This document shows, one piece after another, positions 8,896 through 17,090 of a DNA stretch of 64,000 bases. The position numbers were made by a program, and so were the translations under genes. The notes below the pieces were generated by a model, which was given only the letters and a program-made list of their open reading frames with translations, searched no databases and was not told the DNA's origin. The DNA lies in contig NZ_JAOWPS010000004.1 in NCBI RefSeq assembly GCF_025753795.1, positions 682,001 through 746,000 of the forward strand. The letters are read 5' to 3'. The stretch is from Mesorhizobium sp. YC-39. Lineage in GTDB: Bacteria > Pseudomonadota > Alphaproteobacteria > Rhizobiales > Rhizobiaceae. Within the stretch, counting starts at the first letter, position 1, and every line of letters starts with the position of its first letter.

Positions 8896-10290
8896 GTGGA
8901 ATTTGAGGACAGGGTCGCGGCGTATGCGCCCAAGCTTGAGGCCTTGCAAAGCAAGCTGGCAGCCGATGGCGTCGAGTTCATCGAGATCCATACGGTCGAC
9001 ACATCAGGCGCCTTCCGCTCGAAGATCGCGCCGCTCAAACTGTCGAGCTACGGCGAATCGATCAACGCCATCCTCTATTGCGTCACCCACGGCGACGGTC
9101 AGCCGATGGGCGATGTCGCCTTCGCTTCGGCAAGCGCCAACGAAGAGAACGGCTTTCCCAACATCAAGGGCATCATAGATCCGGCGACCGTCGTCCGGCA
9201 TGGCTGGAAGCCGAAATTCGCCTCGGCCATCACCAGCTCTTATATGCTCGACGGCGCGGTCTGCCCGTTCGATCCGCGCGGCGTTCTGGCCAAGGTCGAG
9301 GAGCGGGCGAATGCGCTTGGCTATGAAGCGCGCTTCGCGCTCGAATACGAGTTCGGCATTTTTCACGCCGACCACGATTTGATGCGCGCCGGCCGCTATC
9401 GCGAGTTGAAGCCCTGGGGCCATTCGCTGATCAATTACGACCTGGTACGCAGCGGCGAGTATCAGGATTTCGCCGCCGAGTTCATCACCCGCATGAAAAG
9501 CATCGGCATCGGTGTGGCTTCGCTGGTGACCGAATATGGCTACGGCATGTATGAATACGCGCTGACACCGAAGACGGCACTGCAGGCGGCCGACGACGCC
9601 ATGCGCGCCAAGCTGCATCTGCGCGAACTCTGTGCCGAGCACGGGCTTGTCGCGACCTTCATGACGCGGTTCCAGCCGCCGGGCAAGGAAAGCGCCTGCG
9701 GTGCGCATCATCATGTCAGCCTGTGGCGCGACGGCAAGCCGGCCTTCGCTGCCGGACCAGGCCGGCTGACACCGGTCGCCGAAAAATTCCTCGCCGGCGT
9801 ACTCAAGAGGATGCAGGAAACGCATCTCTTGTTCCGCCCGACGGTCAATTCCTATCGCCGCTTCGATCGTGGCGCCTGGTCGCCGGAAGACGTCGCCTGG
9901 GGTTTCGAGAACCGTACCGCGCCGATCCGCGCCATCACCACGCCCAATGACGGTGCCTGCCGTCTGGAGCATCGCGCGCCTGGAGCCGACATCAATCCCT
10001 ATTTGTCGATTGCGGCGATCCTGGCGGCGGGCTGCGAGGGCATAGAGAAGGATTTGACGCTCGAGGCACCGGTGACATCGAACCTGGCCAATCTCGACAA
10101 GCCGAAATTGCCGCGCACGTTGAGTGCTTCGATCGAGGCCTTCACAACCTCCGATTTCTGCGCCGAGGCCTTCGGCGAAGTGTTTCGCGACAATTACGCC
10201 GACAGCCGGCGCGCCGAACAGGCGGCCTTCGACGCCTGGCAGGCCTCGCATATCACCGATTTCGAATGGCAGCGCTATTTCGTCAGCTGA
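8896..10290 (+). CDS. Glutamine synthetase family ligase (gamma-glutamyl-amine synthetase-like)
   Basis: A 464-residue ATP-dependent ligase of the glutamine synthetase superfamily. It has the N-terminal beta-grasp segment (IHTVDTSGAFRSKIAPL), the metal-binding LEYEFGIF and VTEYGYGMYEYAL, the GAHHHVSLW histidines and the ATP/glutamate site NRTAPIRAI. The VNSYRRFDRGAWSP form resembles PuuA/GlnA-like ligases that glutamylate amines more than GlnA itself, and the GlnA adenylylation motif is not evident. GTG 8896 is preferred over the earlier GTG 8872 because GGTGGAGG lies 7 bases upstream. It is the last gene of the transporter operon. Glutamylation of an imported amine is the inferred job. Confidence 0.87.
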   Translation: MEFEDRVAAYAPKLEALQSKLAADGVEFIEIHTVDTSGAFRSKIAPLKLSSYGESINAILYCVTHGDGQPMGDVAFASASANEENGFPNIKGIIDPATVVRHGWKPKFASAITSSYMLDGAVCPFDPRGVLAKVEERANALGYEARFALEYEFGIFHADHDLMRAGRYRELKPWGHSLINYDLVRSGEYQDFAAEFITRMKSIGIGVASLVTEYGYGMYEYALTPKTALQAADDAMRAKLHLRELCAEHGLVATFMTRFQPPGKESACGAHHHVSLWRDGKPAFAAGPGRLTPVAEKFLAGVLKRMQETHLLFRPTVNSYRRFDRGAWSPEDVAWGFENRTAPIRAITTPNDGACRLEHRAPGADINPYLSIAAILAAGCEGIEKDLTLEAPVTSNLANLDKPKLPRTLSASIEAFTTSDFCAEAFGEVFRDNYADSRRAEQAAFDAWQASHITDFEWQRYFVS

Positions 10291-10424
10291 AGCGAGCGAA
10301 TTTGTCGGCGCCTTGTGCCTGGCGCGGCTGCGTCAATCATTTCGGCTGATCGTTTGGCTCAAGCGAATTGGTGTGACAAGGCAGGCGGGGCTCCCTACAT
10401 CAGGCCTTCGATCAGGGAGCGGTC

Positions 10425-11153
10425 ATGTCGGTGGAAGCAATTTCCGAAAAAAGCGCGAAGAGCGATTTTTGGGACGGCGTGCGGCTGTCGATGCCGGTGG
10501 TGGTCGCCTCGGCGCCGTTTGCGCTGCTGTTCGGCGCGATCGCCGTCGACAATGGCTTTTCGGTGCTTGAAGCCTTCCTGATGAGCGCCCTGGTCTTTGG
10601 CGGCGCCAGCCAGATGGTCGGCATCGAACTGTTCGGCCAGCATGTCGCGCCGTGGCTTATCGTGCTGTCGATCTTTGCGGTGAATTTCCGCCATGTGCTC
10701 TATTCCGCCGGCATCGGCCGGCGCATCGCGCACTGGCCGTTGTTCCAGCAGGCGATAGGCTATTTCATCCTCACCGATCCGCAGTTCGCCGTGGCCGAGC
10801 GCAAGGCGGAAGCCGGCGAAACCGTTGGCTTTGCCTGGTATCTCGGGCTTGGGCTGCCGGTCTATGTGTTCTGGGTGATCGAAAGCGCGCTAGGCGCGGT
10901 TTTCGGCAAGCTTATCCCCAATACGCATGCGCTAGGCATCGATTTCCTGCTACCGATCTATTTCCTCGGCCTGGTCCTGGGTTTCCGCAAGAGACCGCTG
11001 TGGCTGCCGGTGGTCGTCGCCAGTGCTGCGGCCTCCATCATCGCCTACAAGACGGTCGGCTCGCCTTGGCATGTCTCAATCGGCGCCGTGGCTGGCGTGT
11101 TGCTGGCGGTCATCCTGCCGCCGCACCATAGCGGCGTCGAGGCGAAGCCATGA
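10425..11153 (+). CDS. azlC: AzlC family amino-acid exporter subunit
   Basis: Large membrane subunit of the AzlCD branched-chain amino-acid exporter family, 242 residues. Visible family features are SMPVVVASAPFALLFGAIA, the GGASQMVGIELFG loop and FRHVLYSAG. The ATG has GGGAGCGG just upstream. It overlaps azlD by four bases (ATGA), so they are translationally coupled. It lies 134 bases after the ligase gene, so whether it belongs to that operon is uncertain. Confidence 0.9.
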   Translation: MSVEAISEKSAKSDFWDGVRLSMPVVVASAPFALLFGAIAVDNGFSVLEAFLMSALVFGGASQMVGIELFGQHVAPWLIVLSIFAVNFRHVLYSAGIGRRIAHWPLFQQAIGYFILTDPQFAVAERKAEAGETVGFAWYLGLGLPVYVFWVIESALGAVFGKLIPNTHALGIDFLLPIYFLGLVLGFRKRPLWLPVVVASAAASIIAYKTVGSPWHVSIGAVAGVLLAVILPPHHSGVEAKP

Positions 11154-11446
11154 GCACAACGCTGTGGATCATCATCGCCGGTGCGATCGCGACTTATCTC
11201 ACCCGCATCGGCGGGCATCTGGTGATCTCGCGCTTTGAAAACATCCATCCGCGCGTCGAAGCCGGCCTGAACGCCGTGCCGGCGGCCGTGCTGACTACGC
11301 TGGTGGCACCGGCCGCCCTTACCGCCGGACCGGCGGAATGGGCGGCGCTGATCGTCACCGCGCTGGTCTCGCTGCGCGGCGGGCTGATGGCGATGTTTTT
11401 GGCGGGCGCCGCGGTGCTGATCCTGGCTCGGCAGTTCGTCGGGTAG
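11150..11446 (+). CDS. azlD: AzlD family exporter subunit
   Basis: Small 98-residue partner of AzlC with three or four hydrophobic helices and the family motif YLTRIGGHLVIS followed by LNAVPAAVLTTLVAP. The start overlaps the azlC stop. Its TAG stop directly abuts a palindromic repeat that may act as transcription terminator. Confidence 0.9.
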   Translation: MSTTLWIIIAGAIATYLTRIGGHLVISRFENIHPRVEAGLNAVPAAVLTTLVAPAALTAGPAEWAALIVTALVSLRGGLMAMFLAGAAVLILARQFVG

Positions 11447-11586
11447 GGTGTGTCGATATTCAGATGATACTGGGTTGCAAATGGCGGCTTCCTGCGTTTC
11501 CGGTATTCACGGACAAAATGTCCGCTCCGTTTCGGTACTCGGAACTCACCGTTCTCGACTCGGCCTGACCTGAATCTCGACACACC
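11447..11586. repeat. 140-bp palindromic intergenic repeat, copy 1
   Basis: The element begins GGTGTGTCG and ends CGACACACC, and most of its length can pair with itself around a central CGGACAAAATGTCCG at 11510-11524. A second copy is at 47172-47310; the two share long blocks such as GGCTTCCTGCG and CGACTCGGCCTGACC. Base changes between copies are compensated in the stem. It separates azlD from the convergent aminopeptidase gene. Confidence 0.85.
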
Positions 11587-11604
11587 CTCCGTGCCTTGCA
11601 AAAC

Positions 11605-13449
11605 TCAGATTTTTGCGTCGTGCGGGAGCGGGGCGGTTGCTTTCTCCAGCCAGGCCAGCGTTTCGCCGTCGAGCATCGGGCCGATCTCGGCGAGCACGCG
11701 CGCGTGGTATTGATCGAGCCAATGCAGCTCGTCGCGCGTCAGCAGATCCGATCGCACCAGCCTGACGTCGATGGGCGCCAGCGTCAGCGTCTCGAAGCCG
11801 TGCATGGCGATGTCGCCGCCCTCTATCGCCTCGATCGGTGTCACCAGCACGAGGTTCTCGATGCGGATGCCGTAGGCGCCCTCCTTGTAGTAGCCTGGTT
11901 CGTTGGAGAGGATCATGCCGGCGAGCAGCTTTTCTGTGCCGGTCCTGGCGATGCGTTGAGGGCCTTCGTGCACGGCCAGGTAGGAGCCGACGCCATGGCC
12001 GGTGCCGTGAGCGAAGTCGCAGCCGTGCCGCCATAGCGCCAGCCGCGCCACTGCATCGATTTCTGAGCCGCGCGTGCCCGCCGGGAAACGCAGCATGGAA
12101 ATGCCGATCATGCCCTTCAGCACCAGGGTGAAGCGCTCGCGCATCTCCTCGGTCGGCGTGCCGATCGGCACGGTGCGGGTGATGTCGGTGGTGCCGTCCT
12201 GGTACTGTCCGCCCGAATCAAGCAGGAACAGTTCGCCAGTCTTGAGTTTCCGGTTGGTGGCGCGCGAAACGCGGTAATGCATGATGGCGCCGTTCGGACC
12301 GGCGCCCGATATGGTGTCGAAGGACACGTCGCGCAGCGGCATCTGCGTTTCCTCGCCGGTGCTGCGGCGACACTCTTCGAGCTTGGTGACCACGGCGATC
12401 TCGTCGAGCTTGCCGGGTTTTTGGCGGTCGAGCCAGCAGAGCAGCTTGGCGACGGCCGCACCATCACGGCGATGCGCGGCGCGCGCGCCGTTGATCTCGG
12501 CCTGGTTTTTCGTCGCGCGTGGAATGCGGGCAGGGTCGGATGCTGAAATGACGGTGCCGCCATTGTCCTCGACCAGCATCCTGAGTTTTTCGGCCGCCAG
12601 CACCGGGTCCAGCGCGACTTTGGCGCCGCCCTTGGCGAGCGCCGCGACTGCCGCTTCGAACTCGCCGGGTTCATGCAATTCGGCGAGCTGGGTCAGATAG
12701 GCCGCGACTGTGCGCGAAAACTTGCGCTGGTCCATGAAAAGCTGATGCGAACCATCGGCGGCGAGCACGGCAAAGCCGAGCGCCAGCGGCGTGTGCGGCA
12801 CGTCGCCGCCGCGTATGTCGAAGGCCCAGGCGATGGATGAGGGGTCGGTCAGCACGGCATGGGTGGCGCCGTCCTTGCCGATCGCCGATGCCAGCCGCGC
12901 CAGCTTGTCCTTGGCAAGTTCGCCGGCAAAGGCGATCGGATGAATCTCGACCGGCGCCAGCGGCGGTTCGGGCTGGTCCGTCCAGATGGCGTCGATCGGA
13001 TTCTTGTCGAGCGGCACCAACACCGCGCCCGATTTCTCGGCCGAGGCTTTCAGCGCCTTGACATCGCCGATCGTCTGCAGCCACGGATCGAAGCCGAGCT
13101 GCGCGCCCTTGCCGAGATTGTCCTTGATCCAGGCGGCGGGCGGATTGTCGACCAGGCTCTCGATCGCAAAGATGTCGAGATCGACCTCCTGGCGCACCTG
13201 CAGCGTGTAGCGCCCGTCGACGAACATGAAGGCGCGGTCGCGCAAGACAATGGCAACGCCGGCCGAGCCGCTGAAGCCGGTCAGCCATTTCAGCCGCGCC
13301 GAGCGATCGGCGACATACTCGCCCTGATGCTCGTCGGCGCGAGGCACGATGAACCCGTCCAGCGCGTTGGCCGCCAGCCATTGGCGCAGCAGCGCCACAC
13401 GCGACTTGCCGACGGCCGGGTCGCCGGCGGAATCAAAGGTCTGGAACAT
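11605..13449 (-). CDS. Aminopeptidase P family protein (M24)
   Basis: Metal-dependent Xaa-Pro aminopeptidase, 614 residues, of the long three-domain type: two creatinase-like N-terminal domains and a C-terminal pita-bread domain. Metal ligands are visible as the Asp pair in LLDSGGQYQDGTTDITR, His in HGTGHGVGSYLAVHEGP, Glu in LSNEPGYYKEG and Glu in FETLTLAP. ATG 13449 (MFQTFDS) is chosen over an upstream in-frame start because GAGGAGAGG precedes it by a few bases and the upstream frame runs into a repeat. Probably cytosolic peptide turnover. It stands alone. Confidence 0.93.
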   Translation of the reverse strand: MFQTFDSAGDPAVGKSRVALLRQWLAANALDGFIVPRADEHQGEYVADRSARLKWLTGFSGSAGVAIVLRDRAFMFVDGRYTLQVRQEVDLDIFAIESLVDNPPAAWIKDNLGKGAQLGFDPWLQTIGDVKALKASAEKSGAVLVPLDKNPIDAIWTDQPEPPLAPVEIHPIAFAGELAKDKLARLASAIGKDGATHAVLTDPSSIAWAFDIRGGDVPHTPLALGFAVLAADGSHQLFMDQRKFSRTVAAYLTQLAELHEPGEFEAAVAALAKGGAKVALDPVLAAEKLRMLVEDNGGTVISASDPARIPRATKNQAEINGARAAHRRDGAAVAKLLCWLDRQKPGKLDEIAVVTKLEECRRSTGEETQMPLRDVSFDTISGAGPNGAIMHYRVSRATNRKLKTGELFLLDSGGQYQDGTTDITRTVPIGTPTEEMRERFTLVLKGMIGISMLRFPAGTRGSEIDAVARLALWRHGCDFAHGTGHGVGSYLAVHEGPQRIARTGTEKLLAGMILSNEPGYYKEGAYGIRIENLVLVTPIEAIEGGDIAMHGFETLTLAPIDVRLVRSDLLTRDELHWLDQYHARVLAEIGPMLDGETLAWLEKATAPLPHDAKI

Positions 13450-13477
13450 GGTGGCCTCTCCTCGGATGCTTGGCGAC

Positions 13478-13570
13478 CGTAGCGCATGGCTCCGAAAACC
13501 GGAATCGACTTTTGTTGTGGTGGACCTTCGGTTCGGCAAGGATCGTGCGCAAGATCAAAGTGCTACAGCA
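13478..13570. repeat. Degenerate rhizobial intergenic repeat, copy A
   Basis: GCATGGCTCCGAAAACC followed by ACTTTT, GACCTTCGGTTCGG and GATCGTGCGCAAGATC resembles the common rhizobial palindrome that pairs GATCATGC ends around CCGAAAA. GACCTTCGGTTCGG is identical to part of the repeat at 18840-18922. It lies upstream of the aminopeptidase gene and the small DUF1127-like gene. Confidence 0.6.
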
Positions 13571-13718
13571 CCCGCCGCCTGACAATCGGTCAGGGTTGGG
13601 CCAGCAGCATCGCCTTTACGCATGGAGGCCATGCAGAATCGGTGATTTCCAAACAGATCAGCAAAGCTTACCTTTCAAACGTGGAGGAGTGTCCTGTTGT
13701 CCTGCAAAGGAGACCGTC

Positions 13719-13904
13719 ATGTCCACGATTTCAGCCAGACGCGGATTTTTCAGAAACGCCATGAACGCGCTGATCGAAGCTCGCCAGCGCGAGGCGAACC
13801 GATATGTGAGCGGCGTGCTGCTCCGCCTCGATGACGAAACGTTGAAAGCGCACGGTTACGATCGCAAGGAGCTGGAGAAGACGGCAGGTTCGTTCGATAT
13901 CTGA
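13719..13904 (+). CDS. Small DUF1127-like protein
   Basis: A 61-residue basic protein whose second half, EANRYVSGVLLRLDDETLKA then HGYDRKELEK, follows the DUF1127 pattern (helix, LDD-x-x-L, G-x-x-R). DUF1127 proteins in alphaproteobacteria are small RNA- or phosphate-related regulators; the match here is partial, so function is left open. AAAGGAGA lies 7 bases before the ATG at 13719. The gene stands alone and converges on prmA. Confidence 0.7.
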   Translation: MSTISARRGFFRNAMNALIEARQREANRYVSGVLLRLDDETLKAHGYDRKELEKTAGSFDI

Positions 13905-13938
13905 AAGAATTTGCGGTTGCGTTTGAAGGCGCCGCGCC

Positions 13939-14811
13939 TCACCGCTTGAGGTGAATCGTCACCCAGCCCTCGCGATGCAGGGTCCTGACATGGCGAAATT
14001 GCTGGCCGACATAGGCCGAAATCACCGCGTCGCGTTGCCGGTCGAGGATGCCTGACAGCACGATCGAGCCACCCAGGCTGGTATGCTTGGCCATTTCGGG
14101 CGCCAGCCGCATCAGCGGCCGCGCCAGTATGTTGGCGACCATGAGGTCGAAGGGCGCGCGCCTGGCGAAGATCGGATGGTGGAACCCCGGCGCCGTCACC
14201 GTTTCGACCAGCGCCTTGACGTGGTTGAGGCGGGCATTTGCGGCGGCTACCTTGACGGCGACCGGGTCGATGTCGGTGGCGAGCACCGGGATATGCGCGA
14301 GCCTGGCCACCGCAATGGCCAGCACGGCGCTGCCGGTGCCGAGGTCGAGCGCATTCTTCGGATGCTCGCGCCGCACGACCTGTTCGAGCGTTTCGAGACA
14401 GCCGGCGGTGGTGCCGTGATGACCGGTACCGAAGGCCAGCCCCGCCTCGATCTCGATGGCGAGTTCGCCGCTGCGGCGCTTGCCGCGGTCATGCGCGCCA
14501 TGAACGAAGAAACGCCCGGCGCGCACCGGCTTCAGCCCTTCCAGCGAGCGTGCCACCCAGTCGATATCGGGCAGGGTCTCGCGCTCGATCGGCATCGACA
14601 GCGAAAGGCCGGCGAGAATGTCCTTCACCCTGATCTCGACGGCATCGACATCGCCGTCGGCATAGAGCGACACTTCATGGATGTCGCTGTCTTCATCGAC
14701 CTCCAGCACGGCAATCGGGAGGCCTTCGTCTTCGAATGCCGCGTCGAGCGCGGCAAAGATACGATCGGCCTCGATCTTGCCGGCCGTGAAGTAAAGCCGC
14801 GTCTGGGTCAT
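13939..14811 (-). CDS. prmA: Ribosomal protein L11 methyltransferase
   Basis: SAM-dependent methyltransferase that trimethylates ribosomal protein L11, 290 residues. The N-terminal substrate-recognition domain precedes SAM motif I ALDLGTGSAVLAIAVARL near residue 160, and motif IV MVANILARPLMRLAPEMA near 230 contains the PrmA-typical NILA. The ATG overlaps the stop of the upstream SCO gene, which indicates translational coupling. Rhizobial PrmA often follows unrelated genes, so the pairing may not be functional. Confidence 0.92.
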   Translation of the reverse strand: MTQTRLYFTAGKIEADRIFAALDAAFEDEGLPIAVLEVDEDSDIHEVSLYADGDVDAVEIRVKDILAGLSLSMPIERETLPDIDWVARSLEGLKPVRAGRFFVHGAHDRGKRRSGELAIEIEAGLAFGTGHHGTTAGCLETLEQVVRREHPKNALDLGTGSAVLAIAVARLAHIPVLATDIDPVAVKVAAANARLNHVKALVETVTAPGFHHPIFARRAPFDLMVANILARPLMRLAPEMAKHTSLGGSIVLSGILDRQRDAVISAYVGQQFRHVRTLHREGWVTIHLKR

Positions 14812-15389
14812 CAGCTTTCGCTAGCCAGCCGCTTGAGCTTGGCGATGGCGGTTTCCGCGCTTTCGCCATAGGCGATGGTGCCGGCAAACTCGCCCCTGGC
14901 GTTGAGCAGCAGCACCGAGGCGGTGTGGTCCATCGTGTAGTCGCCGTCGCCGGTGTCGACCTTCTTCCAATAGATGCCGAAGGCCTTGGCCATGGCATGG
15001 ACCTTGTCCGGATCGCCCGATATGCCGGTGATGCGGTCGGAAAAATTGCTGACATAGGTGTTCATGATCTCGGGCGTATCGCGCTCTGGGTCGACCGAGA
15101 CGAAATAGGCACGCAAATCCTTGCCGCTGTCGCCCATCGTCTTCAGCCAGCCGGCCAGCTCGAAGAGCATGGTCGGGCAGACCTCGGGGCAGTGGGTGAA
15201 GCCGAAGAAGACGACGCTGGGGTGGCCGCGAAGCGCGGCTTCGGTGATCGGCGCCCCCTTCTGGTCGACCAGCGCAAAAGGTGCGCCATAAGGCTCGCCA
15301 CCATAGTGGCCGCGGTACCAGTCGAAGGTGAGCCAGCCGATGCCTGCCGCCATCAGGACGAGAATGCCGACCAGAATTGAACGCATCAT
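14811..15389 (-). CDS. SCO1/SenC family copper protein
   Basis: Membrane-anchored thioredoxin-fold protein, 192 residues, that delivers copper to cytochrome oxidase or acts as a thiol reductase in the periplasm. An N-terminal membrane anchor (SILVGILVLMAAGIGWLTF) precedes the copper-binding HCPEVCP (CxxxC) near residue 73 and the distal His in MDHTASVLLLN near 157. No oxidase genes are in the window. It overlaps prmA at its 3' end. Confidence 0.92.
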   Translation of the reverse strand: MMRSILVGILVLMAAGIGWLTFDWYRGHYGGEPYGAPFALVDQKGAPITEAALRGHPSVVFFGFTHCPEVCPTMLFELAGWLKTMGDSGKDLRAYFVSVDPERDTPEIMNTYVSNFSDRITGISGDPDKVHAMAKAFGIYWKKVDTGDGDYTMDHTASVLLLNARGEFAGTIAYGESAETAIAKLKRLASES

Positions 15390-15585
15390 CTGTTATGTCC
15401 GTCGTGATTTTCATTGGGCGCGCAGGATCGGCGCCATTTGGCGAATACTCTTAACTGTTTGATACTGCGCACGCAAAGATGTCGCGTTGCCGCAACCGGC
15501 AGACCCGTGCGCACGATCCGGCTTGCAAAGCGTTGTCCTTCGCCCCACCTGAGACCGGCAAAACTCGAACCGCAGGAGGCTCCCT

Positions 15586-16104
15586 TTGCAGAGACTGATT
15601 GGGCAAAGACTGGTTGGGCGAAAACTGATCGGCGGCGCATTGGCCGTATGTCTCGTCATCGGCGCTGGCGCGGCTGTCGCGCAGGAGGTCGGCAAGGTCG
15701 GTGTCGACTGGCTCGGCAACGACATCATCGTCGAGGCGATCAAGGATCCGAAAGTCCAGGGCGTGACCTGCCACGTCTCCTATTTTGACCGTGGCGTCAT
15801 CGACCGCCTGCAAAAAGGCAACTGGTTCGAGGACCCGTCCGATTCCTCTATCTCCTGCCGCCAGACCGGGCCGATTACCATCGGCGACATCGACATGAGC
15901 GAGGCCGGCGAGGAAGTGTTCAAGCAAGGCATCAGCCTGATCTGGAAGAAGCAGGTGGTGAACCGCATCTACGACAAGGCCAACGAGACCCTGATCTACC
16001 TGTCGCATTCACGCCAGGTGCAGGATGGCTCGGCGAAAATGTCGATCACCACCGTGCCGCTCTACGACCAGAACGTGGTGTGGACCAGCAGCAAGCCGAA
16101 ATAA
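15586..16104 (+). CDS. creA: CreA family protein
   Basis: Secreted protein of unknown role, 172 residues, with the CreA signature VGxVGVDWLGNDIIVEA, then GVTCHVSYFDRG and the two cysteines. The N-terminus is a signal peptide ending near AVAQE. The TTG start is supported by CAGGAGG about 8 bases upstream and by the absence of any in-frame ATG before the mature part. The first codons hold three imperfect 15-base tandem repeats encoding RLIGQ, RLVGR, KLIGG. It stands alone, followed by two hairpins. Confidence 0.9.
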   Translation: MQRLIGQRLVGRKLIGGALAVCLVIGAGAAVAQEVGKVGVDWLGNDIIVEAIKDPKVQGVTCHVSYFDRGVIDRLQKGNWFEDPSDSSISCRQTGPITIGDIDMSEAGEEVFKQGISLIWKKQVVNRIYDKANETLIYLSHSRQVQDGSAKMSITTVPLYDQNVVWTSSKPK

Positions 16105-16123
16105 GCCCCGGCAATAGCTGACG

Positions 16124-16155
16124 GCCGATTGGTCCCGTTTGCGGGACCAATCGGC
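16124..16155. terminator. Perfect 14-bp hairpin after creA
   Basis: GCCGATTGGTCCCG, loop TTTG, then the exact reverse complement. It begins 19 bases after the creA stop. No T-run follows, so it may be a rho-independent-like terminator, an mRNA-stabilising hairpin or a protein site. Confidence 0.65.
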
Positions 16156-16162
16156 GACGCGA

Positions 16163-16191
16163 CAATTGCTCCCGCCTTGCAGGAGCAATTG
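16163..16191. other. Second inverted repeat before the acetyltransferase gene
   Basis: CAATTGCTCC, a nine-base loop, then GGAGCAATTG. It lies 20 bases before the start of the hexapeptide transferase and could sequester its ribosome site or be an operator. Seen directly; role unknown. Confidence 0.5.
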
Positions 16192-16211
16192 CGCTGACGT
16201 AAAGCCCCGGC

Positions 16212-16847
16212 ATGGATCGTACCGAAAACCTCGTCCTGAAAGATCCCGAGCCGCGCATCCACCCGACCGCGGAACTGAAGGCGTGCAAGCTCGGGCGCTA
16301 TGCCTCGATCGGCGAGCGCGTCATCCTGCGCGAGGTGACGGTCGGCGATTTCTCCTATTTCGAGCGCCATGCCGAGGCGATCTATACGACAATAGGCAAG
16401 TTCTGTTCGATCGCCGCCAACAGCCGTATCAACGCGCTGGAGCATCCGATTGAGCGGCTGACCCAGCACAAGGTCAGCTACCGGCCGAACGAATATTTTC
16501 GCTGGCTGGGCGTCGACGCGGCGTTCCGGGAACGGCGTCAGGCCAGATTCGTCAGCATCGGCCACGATGTCTGGATCGGCCATGGCGCGGTGATCATGCC
16601 CGGTGTGACCATCGGCAATGGCGCGATTGTCGGCGCCAATGCGGTGGTGACGCGCGACGTACCGGCCTATGCCATCCTCGCCGGTGTGCCGGCCAAGCCG
16701 CTGCGTCAGCGCTTTGCCGCGGACATTGCCGCGCGGATCGAGCGTCTCGTCTGGTGGGACTGGCCGGTCGAAAAGCTGGCCAAGGCAATCCCCGACATGC
16801 AGGCGCTGCCGATCGAGGCCTTCCTCGACCGCTGGGAACACGCCTGA
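16212..16847 (+). CDS. Hexapeptide-repeat acetyltransferase, phosphonate-associated type
   Basis: Left-handed beta-helix acyltransferase of 211 residues. Hexapeptide repeats run from about residue 15 to 75 and again at 115-150 (IGHDVWIGHGAVIMPGVTIG). The catalytic-type His is within SIGHDVWIGHG, and a C-terminal helical tail WWDWPVEKLAKAI is as in chloramphenicol acetyltransferase-like enzymes. The RLTQHKVSYRPNEYF segment is what I recall from the hexapeptide protein found in phosphonate (phn) gene clusters. No phn gene is nearby, so here it is an orphan and its acceptor is unknown. Confidence 0.82.
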   Translation: MDRTENLVLKDPEPRIHPTAELKACKLGRYASIGERVILREVTVGDFSYFERHAEAIYTTIGKFCSIAANSRINALEHPIERLTQHKVSYRPNEYFRWLGVDAAFRERRQARFVSIGHDVWIGHGAVIMPGVTIGNGAIVGANAVVTRDVPAYAILAGVPAKPLRQRFAADIAARIERLVWWDWPVEKLAKAIPDMQALPIEAFLDRWEHA

Positions 16848-17031
16848 AGGAACCCCTCCCGCCAAGCGGGGGTGGCGCGGCGAGAGGGGCTGGAGATAAA
16901 CCGCCGTGAAAGCGGAAGGAGCAGGCACTTTGCCTGCGCAACTACTATCGCGTCAAATTCATAAGGAGTGTTTTCCGGGCGATGCTCTCTTCGCGTGCAT
17001 TCAATTGTGCCGGCTGAATTTGCTACCGGTG

Positions 17032-17057
17032 GGAACCTGAAACGGGCGCCGATTGTT
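17032..17057 (+). promoter_or_regulatory. Putative EcfG/RpoE2 general-stress promoter
   Basis: GGAAC (17032-17036) and GTT (17055-17057) are separated by 18 bases, matching the alphaproteobacterial general stress sigma-factor consensus GGAAC-N17-CGTT except for the base before GTT. The gene start is 34 bases downstream. Pattern seen; activity inferred. Confidence 0.55.
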
Positions 17058-17090
17058 TCTCAACGCGCAGCCCTTGAGGGATTTCGATAA

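Noticed and set aside
13450..13539. An upstream in-frame extension of the aminopeptidase gene to 13539
   Set aside because: The extension runs into a repeat and lacks similarity, while GAGGAGAGG stands right before ATG 13449.
16855..16900. GC-rich sequence after the acetyltransferase gene as a further copy of the helicase-type repeat
   Set aside because: Only short stretches agree (CCCCTCCCGCC and GGGGGTGGC); pairing is too weak to call.
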